A stretch of DNA of 64,000 bases from JALNZU01 sp964463695 (GTDB taxonomy: Bacteria; Bacteroidota; Bacteroidia; Bacteroidales; F082): contig CAYXCZ010000010.1 in assembly GCA_964463695.1 (NCBI GenBank), positions 1 through 64,000 on the forward strand. The letters are read 5' to 3'. The number at the start of each line of letters is the position of its first letter. Position 1 is the stretch's first letter. The notes beneath the pieces are model-generated. The model was not told the DNA's origin and did no database searches. It saw nothing but the letters and a program-made list of their open reading frames with translations. Below, one piece after another: positions 1 to 7,914 of the stretch. The translations under genes and the position numbers were made by a program.

Positions 1-110
1 GTTTTAACAAAACCCGAAAAACTAATTCCATATTTGGGTTCGGTGCTTTTTTCCTGTGCCTGACCCATCATTGGAATGACAAAGGTCAAGAGTATGAATA
101 ATTTCTTCAT
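1..110 (-). CDS. N-terminus of a secreted/outer-membrane protein (partial, runs off window start)
   Basis: Only the first 36 codons are in the window, read leftwards from an ATG at 110. They encode a clear signal peptide (MKK, a hydrophobic run LFILLTFVIPMM, then GQAQE as a likely cleavage region) followed by EPKYGISFSGFVK. That last stretch resembles the start of a porin-type beta-barrel, but too little is present to name a family. The gene lies 16 bp downstream of the symporter stop and on the same strand, so it may be co-transcribed with it as an outer-membrane partner; this is inference. Confidence 0.5.
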   Translation of the reverse strand, partial: MKKLFILLTFVIPMMGQAQEKSTEPKYGISFSGFVK

Positions 111-126
111 AATTCACTAATTGACA

Positions 127-1929
127 TTAATCGTTATGATAATTTTCCACTTTACTTTTGTTATCCTTTTGGCTTAATAGGGATACAACAACTAAAACCA
201 AGGCTGAAAGCGGGATTGAAATAATACCCGGATTATCCAAAGGAATAGGAGCAGCCGATTTCAACAAACCATAACGCTCATACATTGAGGGTGATAGCAA
301 AATAATAAACACTGATGACACGATACCAGTGACAATAGAAAATGCAATTCCTTTAGCTGTTGTCTTTTCCCAGAAAAGCAGAAAAAGAATAGCAGGAAGG
401 TTGGCTGAAGCTGCAACAGCGAAAGCTAATCCAACAAGGAAAGAAACATTCATGCCTTTGAAAAGTATTCCTAATAGAATGGCAAATATCCCAACACCAA
501 AGGCTGATATCTTACCTGCTTTCACCTTTTTCCTGTCGTCCATTTTCATATTGAGGTACTTATCCATAAAGTCATGAGCGATTGCACCTGATGAGGCAAC
601 AATCAATCCGCTAACTGTGCCTAAAACTGTTGCAAATGCAATGGCAGAAATTATGGAGAATAGCCCGATGCCAAAATATTTTGCTAATAATGGACCTGAC
701 ATATTACTGCTTTCAACATCAAGAACGCCATTGACGGATGCTCCCAAACCCATGTAAAGCGTAAGCATATAAAAGAATCCAATAGCTGCAATGGCAACTA
801 TAGTTGATTTTCGGGCAGCACGCTGACTAGAAACTGTGTAATAACGGATAAGGATATGAGGTAATGCTGATGTTCCCAGGAACAATGCCAACATCAATGA
901 AACAAAATTCATTTTTGTCCAAAACGTAGCACCGGCATTTGTAGAAACTTTAAGCAGCAGTCCGGGATTAATCATATCGCGGCCTGAAGTGGGTGTCTGA
1001 TACCAAACTGTGGTGTTATTATTCGGTATTGACTTCTTTGTGAATCTGATTAACTCACTGCTTTCCATAGTAGAAAGAAACTTAAATGGGCCAAGCGGAC
1101 CTGTTTTATCTACCTCAACACCATCCACTACAATTTTTGTAAGATGACCTACCTGATAAAACTTTTCTGCTGTTTTTGGCTCTCCGTTATATAGCGTTGT
1201 ACCATCTTCAGCCACTGATATTGAAAGCATTTCTTCGAGATAGCTTGAGTCACCCGACAATTTAAACCACCTGACAACTTCATTTTTTTCGAGGCTAACA
1301 AAGGTGTATTTACCCTCAACGGTTACCGATTCTTTCAATGTATATGTTGAATCAGTAATTCCAACTAATTTTTGATCTTCAACAACAGCGCCAACTTTAA
1401 TAAACTGATGATACTTTTCTCCCGGATTTAAGGTTAACCCATTGTTTAAGATGTAAATGGTAAGAATGGTAGAAAAAACAATCAATAAAGCTCCTTTAAT
1501 AAACTGCACATAGGTGGTCGATGTCATTCCGGCTGTTGCTACAATAAAAATAACTATTGTTCCAACAATTAAAACACCGGCATAATGAGGCAACCCCAGA
1601 AGAGGCACTACCAGATCGCCTGCACCAACCATCTGAGGAATGAGATAGAAAACCGAAACAATCAACGTGCTGATCGAGGCAGTAAGCTTAATCGATTTTG
1701 AGTTGAAGCGGGCATCTAATGCATCTGTAAATGTGTACTTACCCAACCTTTTTAGGGGTTCCGCTACTAAAAACAAAGCAACAACCCAGCCTGCCAGATA
1801 ACCAATTGAGTACAGAAAACCATCATAGCCCGAAAAAGCTATCATTCCGCATATGCCTAAAAATGATGCCGCGGAAAGATAATCTCCGGCAAAAGCAATA
1901 CCGTTTACTCCCCAGTGAATATTACCACC
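127..1929 (-). CDS. actP: Cation/acetate-type Na+:solute symporter (SSS family), N-terminus lost in assembly gap
   Basis: Integral membrane symporter of the sodium:solute symporter family, most like the acetate permease (ActP) branch; it would import a small carboxylate with Na+ or H+. After the gap the protein resumes with GVNGIAFAGDYLSAASFLG, the conserved first helices of ActP-like proteins, and contains further helices and the conserved stretch SALPHILIRYYTVSSQRAAR. The first ~50 residues fall in the N run. A hydrophilic insertion of about 140 residues (encoded near 990-1430) separates two membrane segments; E. coli ActP, as I recall it, has only a short loop there. It ends KVENYHND. A DUF485-like start lies on the other side of the gap and a Crp/Fnr gene is divergent, as in many acetate-uptake loci. 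The substrate is inferred from family and context only. Confidence 0.75.
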   Translation of the reverse strand, partial: GGNIHWGVNGIAFAGDYLSAASFLGICGMIAFSGYDGFLYSIGYLAGWVVALFLVAEPLKRLGKYTFTDALDARFNSKSIKLTASISTLIVSVFYLIPQMVGAGDLVVPLLGLPHYAGVLIVGTIVIFIVATAGMTSTTYVQFIKGALLIVFSTILTIYILNNGLTLNPGEKYHQFIKVGAVVEDQKLVGITDSTYTLKESVTVEGKYTFVSLEKNEVVRWFKLSGDSSYLEEMLSISVAEDGTTLYNGEPKTAEKFYQVGHLTKIVVDGVEVDKTGPLGPFKFLSTMESSELIRFTKKSIPNNNTTVWYQTPTSGRDMINPGLLLKVSTNAGATFWTKMNFVSLMLALFLGTSALPHILIRYYTVSSQRAARKSTIVAIAAIGFFYMLTLYMGLGASVNGVLDVESSNMSGPLLAKYFGIGLFSIISAIAFATVLGTVSGLIVASSGAIAHDFMDKYLNMKMDDRKKVKAGKISAFGVGIFAILLGILFKGMNVSFLVGLAFAVAASANLPAILFLLFWEKTTAKGIAFSIVTGIVSSVFIILLSPSMYERYGLLKSAAPIPLDNPGIISIPLSALVLVVVSLLSQKDNKSKVENYHND

Positions 1930-2029
1930 NNNNNNNNNNNNNNNNNNNNNNNNNNNNNNNNNNNNNNNNNNNNNNNNNNNNNNNNNNNNNNNNNNNNNNN
2001 NNNNNNNNNNNNNNNNNNNNNNNNNNNNN
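1930..2029. other. Assembly gap (100 N)
   Basis: Exactly 100 N, the usual placeholder for a scaffold gap of unknown length. The reading frames on its two sides do not match across 100 bases, and the missing coding sequence (rest of the DUF485-like gene plus the first symporter helices) should need clearly more than 100 bp. Confidence 0.95.
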
Positions 2030-2116
2030 GGTATAGACAATAAATAAGGTGACTCCCAATTTTGATTTTTTTGCGGCAGCTTTGTCTGCTTCCATTTTTG
2101 CGGCAGGACCATGCAT
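2030..2116 (-). CDS. N-terminus of a small DUF485-like membrane protein (partial, cut by gap)
   Basis: From an ATG at 2116, 29 codons read into the gap: a short charged, Ala/Lys-rich lead (MHGPAAKMEADKAAAKKSK), then LGVTLFIVYT, the start of a membrane helix. A basic lead followed by a two-helix hairpin fits the DUF485 (YjcH) family, whose genes usually sit directly before actP. It is out of frame with the symporter after the gap, which supports two separate genes. Alternatively it is the symporter's own N-terminus and the gap length is wrong. Calling the family from 29 residues is tentative. Confidence 0.45.
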
Positions 2117-2224
2117 AGATTTTCAATTTTAATTACAAGAATAGTTCGATTTATGATTCTTATCAGTGTCAAAACTAAGGATTAATTGCTAAACATGATT
2201 ATTTTAAAACACTGATTAACAACA

Positions 2225-2255
2225 TTGATCTGCAACAACATTTTAACTATTTTTG
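2225..2255 (+). promoter_or_regulatory. Candidate Bacteroidetes-type promoter for the Crp/Fnr gene
   Basis: TTG at 2225-2227 and TATTTTTG (TAnnTTTG) at 2248-2255 are separated by 20 bp, matching the known -33/-7 spacing. The -7 element overlaps the possible TTG start at 2253, so the ATG at 2268 is the more likely start codon. Confidence 0.4.
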
Positions 2256-2267
2256 AAAAAAATCCCT

Positions 2268-2954
2268 ATGAGAATCGTAGAAAAAACTAGTTGCGAAACA
2301 TGTGATCACAAGTGTGATATCTTTCTTACTTCGAAAGAGATGGGATTGGAGCAAGAGCTGCATCCCCGGCAGGTCGTTTACAAAAAGTATGAGTCTATCT
2401 GCCGGCAAAACACAGCTGTGACTCACGCTATCATTTTATGTGAAGGAAATGCGAAAATGTATATTGAGGGCATCAACGGCAAAAACATCATACTTAACAT
2501 TTTGATGCCTTCGAATTACATTGGATTACTCGCAGTTTTTGGAACATCTAGCTATTCTTACAATGTTTCTGCTTTAACCCTATGCCACACGTGTCATATT
2601 GATATTGAAACGATTAAAAAACTTTATTATCACAATCATAATTTTTTGATTCAGCTCAATCAAGCATTTGGCAGTTCGGTTTCAGCGATTATGAAGAAAT
2701 TAATTTCATTGAACCAGAAGCAACTGCGAGGGAAAGTCGCTGAAAGCTTAATCTACCTTTCACAGCTTTATGGCTCTAACACATTTTCATTAACAATAAC
2801 CCGCAAGGAGTTAGGTGAACTATCCGCTATTTCTGAAGAAAATGCAGTGAGGGTTCTCACTGAATTCAAAAATGAAGGAATAATTGGATTGAATGGCAAG
2901 GTGATCGAACTACTGGATTTGGAAGTGCTTCACAAAATTAACACCATCGGATAA
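2268..2954 (+). CDS. Crp/Fnr-family transcription regulator with N-terminal Cys cluster
   Basis: Cytoplasmic regulator of 228 residues: cyclic-nucleotide-binding-type beta-roll (about residues 20-140), a long dimer helix, and a C-terminal winged helix (about 160-220) with LTITRKELGELSAISEENAVRVL as helix-turn-helix. The N-terminus carries C-x2-C-x3-C (C9, C12, C16), which recalls the iron-sulphur-ligating Cys of FNR-type oxygen sensors; a further Cys pair, CHTC, lies in the roll. Start chosen at ATG 2268; an in-frame TTG at 2253 is possible but overlaps a promoter-like element. It diverges from the acetate-type symporter and probably regulates it (inference). It converges with the Cache/DUF294 gene, 28 bp apart. 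Confidence 0.85.
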   Translation: MRIVEKTSCETCDHKCDIFLTSKEMGLEQELHPRQVVYKKYESICRQNTAVTHAIILCEGNAKMYIEGINGKNIILNILMPSNYIGLLAVFGTSSYSYNVSALTLCHTCHIDIETIKKLYYHNHNFLIQLNQAFGSSVSAIMKKLISLNQKQLRGKVAESLIYLSQLYGSNTFSLTITRKELGELSAISEENAVRVLTEFKNEGIIGLNGKVIELLDLEVLHKINTIG

Positions 2955-2982
2955 AAATGCCTCTCAACCTGATTATTCAGCT

Positions 2983-5700
2983 TTATCCTTTGTAACTGCT
3001 CATAAATGTCGCGCTCAGACTGTCGTGATAGCCATTCATCTGAGCAAAAACTTTCTTAAGGATCATTAGCTCCATCTCTGTTAACTTCTTGATTATGATA
3101 TGATTGTTAACCGGAGTCTGTCTATTAACCTGTAACAACTGATGCTTTAGCCTTTGTTGCAACAAAAAATTGAAATGAAAAGCGACCTCATCAGCTGTCA
3201 CATGACTAAAAACTTCGAGAGCCCTCAGGGCATTGACCCTTTCGATGGTACCTTTTACACGAATATCGTTGTGTAGGGCAAAAATGCGGGCAAACATGTT
3301 TACCGATGCTAAAGCATTTTTTATATCAATTGTTTCGGAATGTTTACCCATACTTTCGGTAACCAGATTACCAAAAACATTGATTGGAGGCTTGAAGGAG
3401 TTGGCAGTTTGAGCTAAAAAGTAGAAGAATGCTGTTCGGCCTTTCAATGATTCAAAAACAGATGCTTCGAGTTCATCAAATAGTTCCTGATCGCCATAAA
3501 CGAGACGTAAATCAAAAAATACGGTTATGTTAAGTATATTCTCCGGCTCAGCATTTACGATCCAATCAACAAAGTAATCTTTCCAGACGCTGAGAGGCTG
3601 ACACCATTTGGGATTGCTAGCCATATAGCCACCATTGCAAAGAGGCAGACCACTTTCGTCGAGACTGGCACATATTTTTTCTCCAATTCCCAGAAAACGT
3701 TGCTGTAAATCTTCATTCGAAATATCAGGATGCTCTCCAAAAATTACCGCATTATCCTGATCCGAATTAAATACAAGTTCCTCACGACCGGCGCTTCCAA
3801 TTGTGACAAAAGCATATGGTACCTCCGGCAATCCGTTTTCCTGCAATACCAGCTCAATTATCCTGCGGGTAATGCGATCGTTGTATCCTGATATTATTGA
3901 GCTAACGGTAGTTGCATTGCCAACATCATGAAGGACAGGCCTGATCAAACCGGGAATTTGCTTTCTGATGATACCCAATTCTTTTGCGTTTCCACAATTA
4001 TCAATAGCTGCATCCAGACCTTCGGAAGGATTTATGTAAACGCCAAATAAATTATTCTTNNNNNNNNNNNNNNNNNNNNNNNNNNNNNNNNNNNNNNNNN
4101 NNNNNNNNNNNNNNNNNNNNNNNNNNNNNNNNNNNNNNNNNNNNNNNNNNNNNNNNNNNATTTCAACAACTTCTGTCATTGTTGCCTCTCCCGGACACGT
4201 AATCACAGAACTCTGATAGTCGCTTACTGATTTTTTATTTATTGTAAAAACAGTAGTGAGATAGTCGGTATAAGTAGCTGATGGATTGCTGGTTATGTTT
4301 GGTTCATCAATTTCCATAAACCCATTGCAATATGAAGGTTCACCGGAGTTTTCGTTCCAAAAGAGATTCAATCTTACATTCAAATATGTGCTGTCCTTTT
4401 TTTGCAACCTAAAAATTCGATTGGTGATATGACCATTCTCCTTTAGTTCACGAATGATCTTCTGAAAATCAGAAGTAGTTTCAAATAAATCAGGGAGAGA
4501 AATTTTCATTATCTCATCTTCAGTAGAATAACCAAGTATTTCTAACAACTGTTTGTTCACTTGAGTTATTTTGTCACTTCCGTTTAATGTAAAATGAAAA
4601 ATACCTAAATTACTATACTTCATTATGGTATCAAGTTGAGCAACTGTTTTATTAAGCTGAACCTTCACCGAGCTATGTTCGCTGATGTCGCGGAAAGTAA
4701 GCAAAAGTCCTTCTTTTTCCAGAAATCGAACCGGAAGCACTGTTAATATTGCTTCAGTAACTTTGCCCTCTTTATCTGTAAGAACAACTTCAAACTTCTG
4801 CTCAGTAGTAATCTTGGTGAAATCAATTTCTTCTTTAGAAGAAAAAATTTCAGAAAGAGGAAGTTGAAGCAACTCCTCCCCTGTGTAATGCAATAAGTTT
4901 TGAATGAAATTATTTGAATAAGAAATAATTGAGTTGTGGAGTAAAATCAGTCCTTCGGTAGATGATTCAAGAAGTGAGCGATATTTCTCTTTCGACTCAT
5001 GTAGTTGTTTTTCAGCCAGTTGTCGTTTATCTTCAATTTTTAAACTTTGATAGGTGATAAAAGCCACCATCAACGCGATGATTGTGCTGATGCCCACCAA
5101 AATCCAGATTAGATTTGTTGTTAGCGATGATATTTCATTTTCAACATCATCGAGATAAATTCCTGTTCCGACGATCCAATCCCAGGGAGCAAATTTTTTA
5201 ACAAAACTCAGTTTTGGAACAATGTGAGTCGCATCATCTTTAAACTGCCATTTGTACCTAATGAAACCCTCACCAGATTCATTGGCAATTCGAACTGCCT
5301 CCATAAATAGCTTTTTCCCGTCTGGGTCAGCAAATTCCTGAAGACTTTTTCCGGTTAACTCATGCACATAAGGATGCATCACCATGGAAGGTGTCAGGTC
5401 AGTAATCCAGAAATAATCCTTTTTGTCAGTTCCATAACGGAGAACCTCAATTTCGTTCCTTGCTTTTTCCTTTGCTTCATCTAGTGAAAGAACTCCTGAA
5501 GAAGCATCGTGATCGTATTTATCCAAGATACTCCACACGGTATTGGTGAGTTCGTGAAGCATAATTTGCTTCTGCTTTATGGCGTTGTTTTCGAAAGCAG
5601 GAATAACGAAAGCAAAAACCGACAAAATAAAAAGCAAGATTGCCAGCACCGAGGGAAGAACAATCTTTTGAAAGAAAGATGCATGTTTAACCTTTTTCAT
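2983..5700 (-). CDS. Membrane sensor: sCache - PAS - PAS - (CBS) - DUF294 nucleotidyltransferase-like fusion
   Basis: About 905 residues as assembled, with a 100-N gap inside. In order: TM1 (13-33); periplasmic single-Cache domain (about 35-185, with YFWITDLTPSMVMHP and the WDWIVGTGIYLDD end typical of sCache_2); TM2 (about 196-217); two PAS domains (about 235-345 and 355-465); the start of a CBS-like stretch (about 498-513, VITCPGEATMTEVVE) cut by the gap; then a GlnD-like DUF294 nucleotidyltransferase with its active-site signature GSAGREELVFNSDQDNAVI, including the D-x-D metal ligands, and the DUF294 C-terminal domain. Soluble CBS-DUF294 proteins commonly neighbour acetate symporters; here that module is attached to a transmembrane sensor. 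Its start overlaps the upstream phosphoesterase stop by 4 bp, so the two are co-transcribed. The output reaction is unknown. Confidence 0.8.
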   Translation of the reverse strand: MKKVKHASFFQKIVLPSVLAILLFILSVFAFVIPAFENNAIKQKQIMLHELTNTVWSILDKYDHDASSGVLSLDEAKEKARNEIEVLRYGTDKKDYFWITDLTPSMVMHPYVHELTGKSLQEFADPDGKKLFMEAVRIANESGEGFIRYKWQFKDDATHIVPKLSFVKKFAPWDWIVGTGIYLDDVENEISSLTTNLIWILVGISTIIALMVAFITYQSLKIEDKRQLAEKQLHESKEKYRSLLESSTEGLILLHNSIISYSNNFIQNLLHYTGEELLQLPLSEIFSSKEEIDFTKITTEQKFEVVLTDKEGKVTEAILTVLPVRFLEKEGLLLTFRDISEHSSVKVQLNKTVAQLDTIMKYSNLGIFHFTLNGSDKITQVNKQLLEILGYSTEDEIMKISLPDLFETTSDFQKIIRELKENGHITNRIFRLQKKDSTYLNVRLNLFWNENSGEPSYCNGFMEIDEPNITSNPSATYTDYLTTVFTINKKSVSDYQSSVITCPGEATMTEVVEXXXXXXXXXXXXXXXXXXXXXXXXXXXXXXXXXXKNNLFGVYINPSEGLDAAIDNCGNAKELGIIRKQIPGLIRPVLHDVGNATTVSSIISGYNDRITRRIIELVLQENGLPEVPYAFVTIGSAGREELVFNSDQDNAVIFGEHPDISNEDLQQRFLGIGEKICASLDESGLPLCNGGYMASNPKWCQPLSVWKDYFVDWIVNAEPENILNITVFFDLRLVYGDQELFDELEASVFESLKGRTAFFYFLAQTANSFKPPINVFGNLVTESMGKHSETIDIKNALASVNMFARIFALHNDIRVKGTIERVNALRALEVFSHVTADEVAFHFNFLLQQRLKHQLLQVNRQTPVNNHIIIKKLTEMELMILKKVFAQMNGYHDSLSATFMSSYKG
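4060..4159. other. Assembly gap (100 N) inside the sensor gene
   Basis: Exactly 100 N. The frame happens to agree on both sides, but a full CBS pair (about 120 residues) is expected between the last residues before it and the DUF294 lead after it, so the true gap is probably several hundred bases. Confidence 0.95.
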
Positions 5701-6494
5701 AAGATAAACCTACGATTTGTGTTCAAAGATACAGCGTTTATGCTCAAATTGTTACTGTCGTAAATAGCAAATCCGTTCACCTGGCCGTTATCAGCTAGAG
5801 CCGGAATGGTGATGGTACAAACTTTATTTTTGATCTTCTTTTCACCAAAAGAAAAATAGTTAAAACCGGGAAAAAGCTGTGAAAAAAGTCCGTCATTAGG
5901 TGCATTAAAAATTCCCATTCCTTCCATATGCATGTGACCGCAGATACTTACCCTGCAATCATTCTGATCCAGAAATTCAAAATGATCAAGTAGTTTCTTA
6001 CCTTCCCCATAAAAGCTCGAAACATATCCGGTAAAGTTCGGAAAAACAAAATGTGAGAACAGAACTTTATGATTTCCAAATGATTTGATCACAAATTCAG
6101 GCAAATGGGATAAAAAAGAGGAATCGCTCTCATCCAGGAGTGTTGGACAATCGTCGGCGTAATTCCACACTTTTCCGTTTGATAAGGAATTTTTTGCTTC
6201 GGCAGAAAGTTGGTACCAATCAGGCGGAAACTGGAAGCCATTGTGATGCAGGGGAAATTTCTTCAAATGAAAAATATCATGGTTTCCCAGTAAGATATCA
6301 CTGCAATTTCTTTTAATTAGGTCAATGCAAGCAGCCGCATCACGGGTTTTTTCATACTTTGCCCTTGAATAAGGAAAGCCAAGAATATCGCCCAGACAAA
6401 TAATTTGATCGCATTTTTCACGCTCAATCATTGCTAATGCTTTCTTTAAGCTTTCAATGTCTTCATGAATATCAGAAATGAGGGCAATTCGCAT
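5697..6494 (-). CDS. Calcineurin-like metallophosphoesterase
   Basis: Cytoplasmic enzyme of 265 residues with the complete metal-ligand set of the calcineurin-like phosphoesterase fold: D8-I-H10, G35-D36, G70-N-H-D73, S147-H148 and G186-H-M-H189. Length and organisation resemble single-domain YfcE/ApaH-related phosphodiesterases; the substrate cannot be told. It is the first gene of a two-gene unit with the Cache/DUF294 sensor (ATGA overlap at 5697-5700), so it may hydrolyse a nucleotide or protein modification related to that sensor; this link is inference from gene order only. Confidence 0.85.
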   Translation of the reverse strand: MRIALISDIHEDIESLKKALAMIEREKCDQIICLGDILGFPYSRAKYEKTRDAAACIDLIKRNCSDILLGNHDIFHLKKFPLHHNGFQFPPDWYQLSAEAKNSLSNGKVWNYADDCPTLLDESDSSFLSHLPEFVIKSFGNHKVLFSHFVFPNFTGYVSSFYGEGKKLLDHFEFLDQNDCRVSICGHMHMEGMGIFNAPNDGLFSQLFPGFNYFSFGEKKIKNKVCTITIPALADNGQVNGFAIYDSNNLSINAVSLNTNRRFIL

Positions 6495-6794
6495 TTTTAT
6501 TCAAATTTATTGCACAAATGCAGATATCAATTTTGATTTTATTATTCCAAAACCTTGTTTATCAATGATCTCACAATGATGAAAGCTTGATCCCATAAGC
6601 ATGATTACTCAAAAAACCATTTTTAGTGAAAACCTTCTTTCGCATCAGGCTGATTCTCGGCTCAAAGCTACATATAAAACCATGATTATTACATCTTTAA
6701 ATTGTAAAAAACATGGCGATTTATTTTAGATATTTTTAAAGGAATATGGGTATTTCAAAAGTGAAGTTAGTTTTGGTTAAACATATACTTTTAA
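6495..6794. other. Intergenic region, AT-rich
   Basis: About 300 bp between two minus-strand genes. Apart from the promoter candidate at its left end I see no convincing ORF, RNA structure or repeat. Confidence 0.5.
6502..6530 (-). promoter_or_regulatory. Candidate promoter for the phosphoesterase-sensor unit
   Basis: On the minus strand TAAATTTG (6509-6502) fits TAnnTTTG and TTG lies 18 bp further upstream (6530-6528). The start codon at 6494 follows within ~8 bp, implying a very short leader. Confidence 0.35.
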
Positions 6795-7337
6795 TCAGTC
6801 AATATCAAATGCCATATCGTAATTTTCGCCATTATAAGTAAATTGTCCCAGAATCTTGAAGTCATTTCTCTTATAATAACTTACAGCATTGTGGTTGTCC
6901 ATTTGAACTCCTCCCCACAAAATAATTCTTTTAACATGTAAATTTTTTAGCTCTGAAAGTATAAAATGAAACATTTTATTTCCTACGCCACAACCTTGCC
7001 AATCATCTGCAACCGATGGTGCAAATGTACAATCAGTTTTGTTGTTAAGTATCATTCCATACGATTGCAATCGAAAACTGTCGTGTTCCAGATATCCTAT
7101 TTTTATCAATGAGTAAGCAATTATTTCATTTGTTTGAATGTCAATTCCAATATAACCAATTAGATTTTCTTCGTGAGTATAATAATCCCGGATTGCTTGC
7201 TTGTCAAAGCTGTGAGGACCAAAACGTTTTTTAGTTTCATGACTTAGTTTGTGCAAATAATCACAAAGTGAATCAAAATCATTCTGGTTCAATTTGCGAA
7301 ACACTACTTGAATCCTATTTCTTTCTTCCATTGTCAT
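6795..7337 (-). CDS. GNAT-family N-acetyltransferase
   Basis: 180-residue acetyltransferase of the GNAT superfamily. The acetyl-CoA pyrophosphate-binding loop is visible in FAPSVADDWQGCGVGNKMF (Q-x-x-G-x-G type), followed by a helix and the strand/helix NAVSYYKRNDFKILGQF that closes the fold. Substrate unknown. ATG at 7337 was taken; an in-frame ATG two codons later is equally possible. It stands alone, with 300 bp downstream and 577 bp upstream. Confidence 0.75.
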   Translation of the reverse strand: MTMEERNRIQVVFRKLNQNDFDSLCDYLHKLSHETKKRFGPHSFDKQAIRDYYTHEENLIGYIGIDIQTNEIIAYSLIKIGYLEHDSFRLQSYGMILNNKTDCTFAPSVADDWQGCGVGNKMFHFILSELKNLHVKRIILWGGVQMDNHNAVSYYKRNDFKILGQFTYNGENYDMAFDID

Positions 7338-7914
7338 TGCAGGTCTTAAGTGAAATGATTGTGATAGATTAACAACTTGAAATATAATATATTATAACAT
7401 GCAACTTGATTAATTGTTACACAAAACAAAGTCGAAAATACGATAAAAAAGGTTCATTTATGATTTCATTTTAGCAAGTCATTTAAAAAAGAAAACTTTG
7501 TATTGTTATTTCAACGATTATATCAACATTAACTCTTTTTAAAATTGGGCTCATGAAAACGTTTCATACAACCTAGAATTTAAACAGATCTCATGGTGCT
7601 TAATACTATTCAAAACATTGCACCTTCCTTTTAACTTTTAGATCGATAAATTCCTGTCTTAAGAAGTTAAAAGAGTAGCGGAATTCTCATAAACAATCCC
7701 CGAAATATTGAGCAAAGGCTTCCAGTATGAAAAAATGATGGGCCAGGGAAATCAGTGTCCAAATGGATCAATAAAAATCCATCTTCTGCATATCAGCCTA
7801 TATCAAAAAACCTAAAAGTCGCACCCCTACTCAACTTTTTAACATTACCTGTATACTAATCTGCTCAAAATTGTGTTAATTTGCTGTATGAAATAGTAAC
7901 AAACATCTACGAAA
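7338..7914. other. Large intergenic region with one perfect inverted repeat
   Basis: 577 bp, AT-rich, no convincing ORF on either strand. It contains the 10-bp inverted repeat CTTTTAACTT / AAGTTAAAAG (7628-7637 and 7664-7673) and a small ATGGAT/ATCCAT hairpin (7763-7768 and 7777-7782). It must hold the divergent promoters of the flanking genes, but I could not find a clean two-element promoter. Confidence 0.4.
7628..7673. repeat. Perfect 10-bp inverted repeat, 26-nt spacer
   Basis: CTTTTAACTT at 7628-7637 is the exact reverse complement of AAGTTAAAAG at 7664-7673; two more pairs (one G-U) can extend it inward. It could form an RNA stem-loop or be a regulator site; no T tract follows, so it is not a standard terminator. 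Confidence 0.4.

Noticed and set aside
1930..2116. A frameshift mutation in the symporter gene
   Set aside because: The frame change falls in a 100-N placeholder, so it tells nothing about a real mutation.
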